Part shown: piece by piece, positions 61,376 to 64,000 of the stretch | Layout: the number at the start of each line of letters is the position of its first letter | Position numbering within the stretch: position 1 is the first letter of the stretch | From: Gloeothece verrucosa PCC 7822 | GTDB taxonomy: Bacteria > Cyanobacteriota > Cyanobacteriia > Cyanobacteriales > Microcystaceae | Length of the DNA stretch: 64,000 bases | Assembly (NCBI RefSeq): GCF_000147335.1 | Contig: NC_014533.1 | Span: 1 to 64,000, forward strand | Reading direction: 5' to 3' | Made by a program: the position numbers and the translations under genes | Notes under the pieces: generated by a model | What the model was told of the DNA's origin: nothing | Databases searched by the model: none | Seen by the model: only the letters and a program-made list of their open reading frames with translations

Positions 61376-63817
61376 TTAATATCTTTCCCGAACAATAGAA
61401 TAAGAATCCCAGATATTCTTATCAGTTAAAGATTTAACTAATTTGATATATTCGGCATGACTCCAAGCTAGAGGCGTTGCACTGTTTGTTCCTTCTCCAA
61501 CGATATAATGATAGGTGTCATTACTGCCCACTCCATCCCAAACTTGCTCAGGAATCATAAAGCTATCATTAGCAAAATACTCTATTGCTCGAACATAAAT
61601 ATCGCGCAGTTGAGCCACTTGTTGATCGCTAATGCTTCCGCCATTTGTCGCCTTAGCTAATTCTAATTCATAATGTCCTCGTTCACCTGTGAAAATCGGC
61701 CAAACTCGTCCTCGTTGATTAGGTAAAACGCCAAGATAGTTAGAACCATCAGTAGTAATTTCTCCATAACCATCATGGCCATAGCGTCTGAAACCTGGAT
61801 ATTCTTTACCATCAAAAGTAAAATTGTACTTAATATTTAAATCCTGCTCTGGCGAATTGTCGCTTATGCCATCAAATTGGCAAATAGTAGAGCTAATATG
61901 AGAATCATTAGCCGGTTTAACGCCAAAACGAACTAATTCTAAAAAGCCGCCATCTAAAACCTTTACTTCGCCAATAGGCGTTTTTCCATTGCTGGCATCA
62001 ATTTGGCCATTGTTATTAGGATTTCCATCTTGGTCAATTCTTAAGAAATATTGACCGGGGTTGTTACAGGGTGTGGTTAGTCCATTGGTAGTAAACATAG
62101 ACTTATCCACATTGTTTTGAAATTCATCCGCTTTCTGTAAATAATAATTGGCTGCACCTGGATCATTAGCGGCATTTTGGGCAATATCAGCCGCCACGAC
62201 TAACCCAGTAATAACAGCAGCAGTTGTTGAAGGAGAATAACCATATTGTTCTTCCCATCGTTCTTGGTGAGTAATAGGAGGAGTGATTTGACGAATGTTT
62301 TGCTGATTAGGAGTACGAATATTAATTGGCCCTCCATTACTTAAAAACTCGGCGGCTGGTTTCAATGTAGCATGATAGGCATCGCTGATTTGACGATCAG
62401 AGAGAATACCCGCTTTCCACAATTTCCAACCCAACATGATCGGCATAGCGGTTTGATCTAGCTGTACGCCAAGCCATTCTAAAGTTCCATCAACGTGAGT
62501 TTTTTGCAAAAACCAACCTGTAGTCCCAGAATTTCCCAAAGTTCCGGGCTGTCCATTGGCGGCGGGCTTAACTTGAACTTTAGGTAAATACCGAAAAGCG
62601 ACAAGAGGAGTTTGTTTATCTCCTAATGCTAATAAAGCCATAGCCACTTGATAAAAATCTCTTGGCCAAACTGCCCGATATCCAGTGGCAAAAATATCTG
62701 CGTTCACTGTATTACCCCAAGGCACTGATAAAGAAGCAATTAATGCCCCTGCATTGGCTTTATCTTCCATCGTTTTTAAGGTGAAGGCACTAGCATAAAG
62801 CTCTTTACCATTATCCCCGGTATTGGGCACCATAGCCGCTAAATTGCTCAAACTAGAGATATAATCTTCCCATCCAACGGCATTTCCTGTCCCGTTGTAT
62901 TTGGCCAACACACTCGCGTAACCTTCTTGTAAAGAACCGTCTGCTTCTGCTGTAGCGGTGTTATAACTATTGCCAAATCCCACCACTATATCAAAAGTTC
63001 GGGTTTCTCCTGCCTTAAAAGTAGGTAATTGAGCCATCATCGCCACATTACCTGGAGCATTTTGGTCTGTATAATCATAAGTCCAGTCCATCACTCCATT
63101 TTGTTGAAGGTCTTGATAGCCATCAGTTCTGCCTACATATCCGGCTGATGTTTTGACAAAAGGCTCGCTGCTTTTTAAGCTTAAATAGACCTTTTCTTGT
63201 TCACGAGCATTAAGACTATCTGCGCGAACAAAAGCCACATCATTACTACCCGTATTATTCATGTGAGGATTGATCAAAATGTAGGGCGTGATGTTATCCT
63301 CATTGGCCGTAAAAATGACTCGGGTAAATAAAGTTTGACGGTTTGGATCGGTAAAAATATGTTTTTCGATAGTATATTTACCATTTTTACCAGTGTTAAC
63401 GACTCGATAAGCAGGAGACAATGGCCGACCACTGCTATCTTTATCGAGATAATCTACTTTGCTATTGGTATCTACTTTTTCTTGATCAAAAAATCCATTA
63501 CCGGTTACTAAAAACTGTAAATCGTTGATCTGAGCAAGGTCAATTTCTCCATAAGCGGTTTCTGTAATAATTCCTTGTGCTAAAGTAAACCAAACTTTGG
63601 AAACCACTCCTGTAGCGACATTATCCTGATAAATGTTATTAACATAGTTCTCATAGGATGTGCCAATACCTTGTTTGCCGGCATAAGACCAAACAGAGGG
63701 AACTCCGGGGGCCCCAGGTGCTTGACCGCCACCTACTGCCCAAGCAACATTTGTTCCTAGCGATAAAACACAACAAAGGGTAATTAAGTTAACCCATAGC
63801 CAACGTTTAACATTCAT
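61376..63817 (-). CDS. Secreted GH15 glucoamylase (glucan 1,4-alpha-glucosidase)
   Basis: GH15 glucoamylases release glucose from the non-reducing ends of starch or glycogen. The chosen ATG gives a typical signal peptide (MNVKRWLWVNLITLCCVLSL then GTNVAWAVGG); a frame open to 63895 adds 26 unlikely residues. An N-terminal beta-sandwich domain (about 40-290) precedes the (alpha/alpha)6 barrel. Hallmarks are AVWPRDFYQVAMALLALGD, GTLEWLGVQLDQTAMPIML and the C-terminal PEQVWD with TPLAWSHAEYIKL, which carries a catalytic-type Glu and the conserved Trp-Ser-His. The mature enzyme, about 786 residues, is probably exported to the periplasm or outside. Confidence 0.9.
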   Translation of the reverse strand: MNVKRWLWVNLITLCCVLSLGTNVAWAVGGGQAPGAPGVPSVWSYAGKQGIGTSYENYVNNIYQDNVATGVVSKVWFTLAQGIITETAYGEIDLAQINDLQFLVTGNGFFDQEKVDTNSKVDYLDKDSSGRPLSPAYRVVNTGKNGKYTIEKHIFTDPNRQTLFTRVIFTANEDNITPYILINPHMNNTGSNDVAFVRADSLNAREQEKVYLSLKSSEPFVKTSAGYVGRTDGYQDLQQNGVMDWTYDYTDQNAPGNVAMMAQLPTFKAGETRTFDIVVGFGNSYNTATAEADGSLQEGYASVLAKYNGTGNAVGWEDYISSLSNLAAMVPNTGDNGKELYASAFTLKTMEDKANAGALIASLSVPWGNTVNADIFATGYRAVWPRDFYQVAMALLALGDKQTPLVAFRYLPKVQVKPAANGQPGTLGNSGTTGWFLQKTHVDGTLEWLGVQLDQTAMPIMLGWKLWKAGILSDRQISDAYHATLKPAAEFLSNGGPINIRTPNQQNIRQITPPITHQERWEEQYGYSPSTTAAVITGLVVAADIAQNAANDPGAANYYLQKADEFQNNVDKSMFTTNGLTTPCNNPGQYFLRIDQDGNPNNNGQIDASNGKTPIGEVKVLDGGFLELVRFGVKPANDSHISSTICQFDGISDNSPEQDLNIKYNFTFDGKEYPGFRRYGHDGYGEITTDGSNYLGVLPNQRGRVWPIFTGERGHYELELAKATNGGSISDQQVAQLRDIYVRAIEYFANDSFMIPEQVWDGVGSNDTYHYIVGEGTNSATPLAWSHAEYIKLVKSLTDKNIWDSYSIVRERY

Positions 63818-63908
63818 AAAATTATCTTGATTGTGAAAAATTGACATTGACTTAAAATCCCTTGTAGATTTGTCATTTCTACCCCTCCTCCCCATACGGC
63901 AGAATTTT

Positions 63909-64000
63909 TTAAGACCCTATAGCGCCAAATTGTTCTACTTTTCCGTTATAAACCGTTCCGTCAGGCATAAGCGCATTGAACAGATCGGCTTGAGTTAACT
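63909..64000 (-). CDS. Pentapeptide-repeat protein, C-terminal end only
   Basis: The minus-strand frame at the window edge ends in a TAA at 63909-63911 and reads LTQADLFNALMPDGTVYNGK followed by VEQFGAIGS. ADLFNALMPDGT is the typical last coil of cyanobacterial pentapeptide-repeat proteins (A(D/N)LxxA pattern, then MPDG). The rest of the gene lies beyond the window. Its stop is 91 bases upstream of the glucoamylase start on the same strand, so they could be co-transcribed. Confidence 0.7.
   Translation of the reverse strand, partial: LTQADLFNALMPDGTVYNGKVEQFGAIGS

Overview
The window is chromosome- or plasmid-type DNA from a cyanobacterium, most likely a unicellular Cyanothece/Gloeothece-like strain. 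The evidence is moderately low G+C, scattered HIP1 octamers (GCGATCGC), multi-PAS/GAF hybrid kinases, a Csc-type (I-D) CRISPR operon, heptameric short tandem repeats and a bluetail/RTX giant surface protein. The species cannot be fixed from sequence alone, and no rRNA or tRNA gene was seen.

Layout. 1-2300 is a graveyard of mobile and decayed genes: an IS4/Tn5-like transposase N-terminus, repeats resembling a transposon end, a frameshifted TnsC/TniB-type ATPase without its Walker A part, and an acyltransferase tail. 2357-13453 (minus strand) is a signalling operon: PAS-receiver protein, two very large hybrid histidine kinases that each carry two kinase cores, and a CheR methyltransferase with a C-terminal PAS domain. 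13874-20406 (plus) holds two large unrecognised proteins; the first has long hydrophobic stretches, the second an internal Hint (hedgehog/intein) domain.

20565-31503 is a type III-B CRISPR island. It has a relic type I-D repeat-spacer unit, a 30-repeat array (36-bp repeat), then cmr2 (HD-less and frameshifted), cmr3, two or three small unknown genes, cmr4, cmr5 and a cmr6-cmr1 fusion. No cas1, cas2 or cas6 lies beside it. 31665-42197 (minus) is one 3510-residue surface/secreted protein with 28 LVIVD repeats arranged as four groups of seven, cadherin-like domains, a serralysin-like metalloprotease, Calx-beta domains, an M23 peptidase and RTX repeats. 42621-44553 holds a methyltransferase and an HPP membrane protein.

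44704-57910 is a complete type I-D CRISPR-Cas locus, minus strand except for the regulator: a 24-repeat array (37-bp repeat), cas2, cas1, cas4, cas6, csc1, csc2, cas10d, cas3 and a divergent WYL regulator. A lone degenerate I-D repeat lies between cas3 and the WYL gene. 58272-64000 has an M24 peptidase, an HMA-like membrane protein, a 60-residue small protein, a secreted GH15 glucoamylase and the end of a pentapeptide-repeat gene.

A small TA-flanked inverted-repeat element (MITE-like, about 115-131 bp, two subfamilies) is scattered over the window. One copy abuts the relic I-D repeat and another, reduced copy abuts the old end of the I-D array. The two CRISPR systems probably share processing or adaptation parts, because only the I-D locus carries cas6, cas1, cas2 and cas4. 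That sharing is inference.
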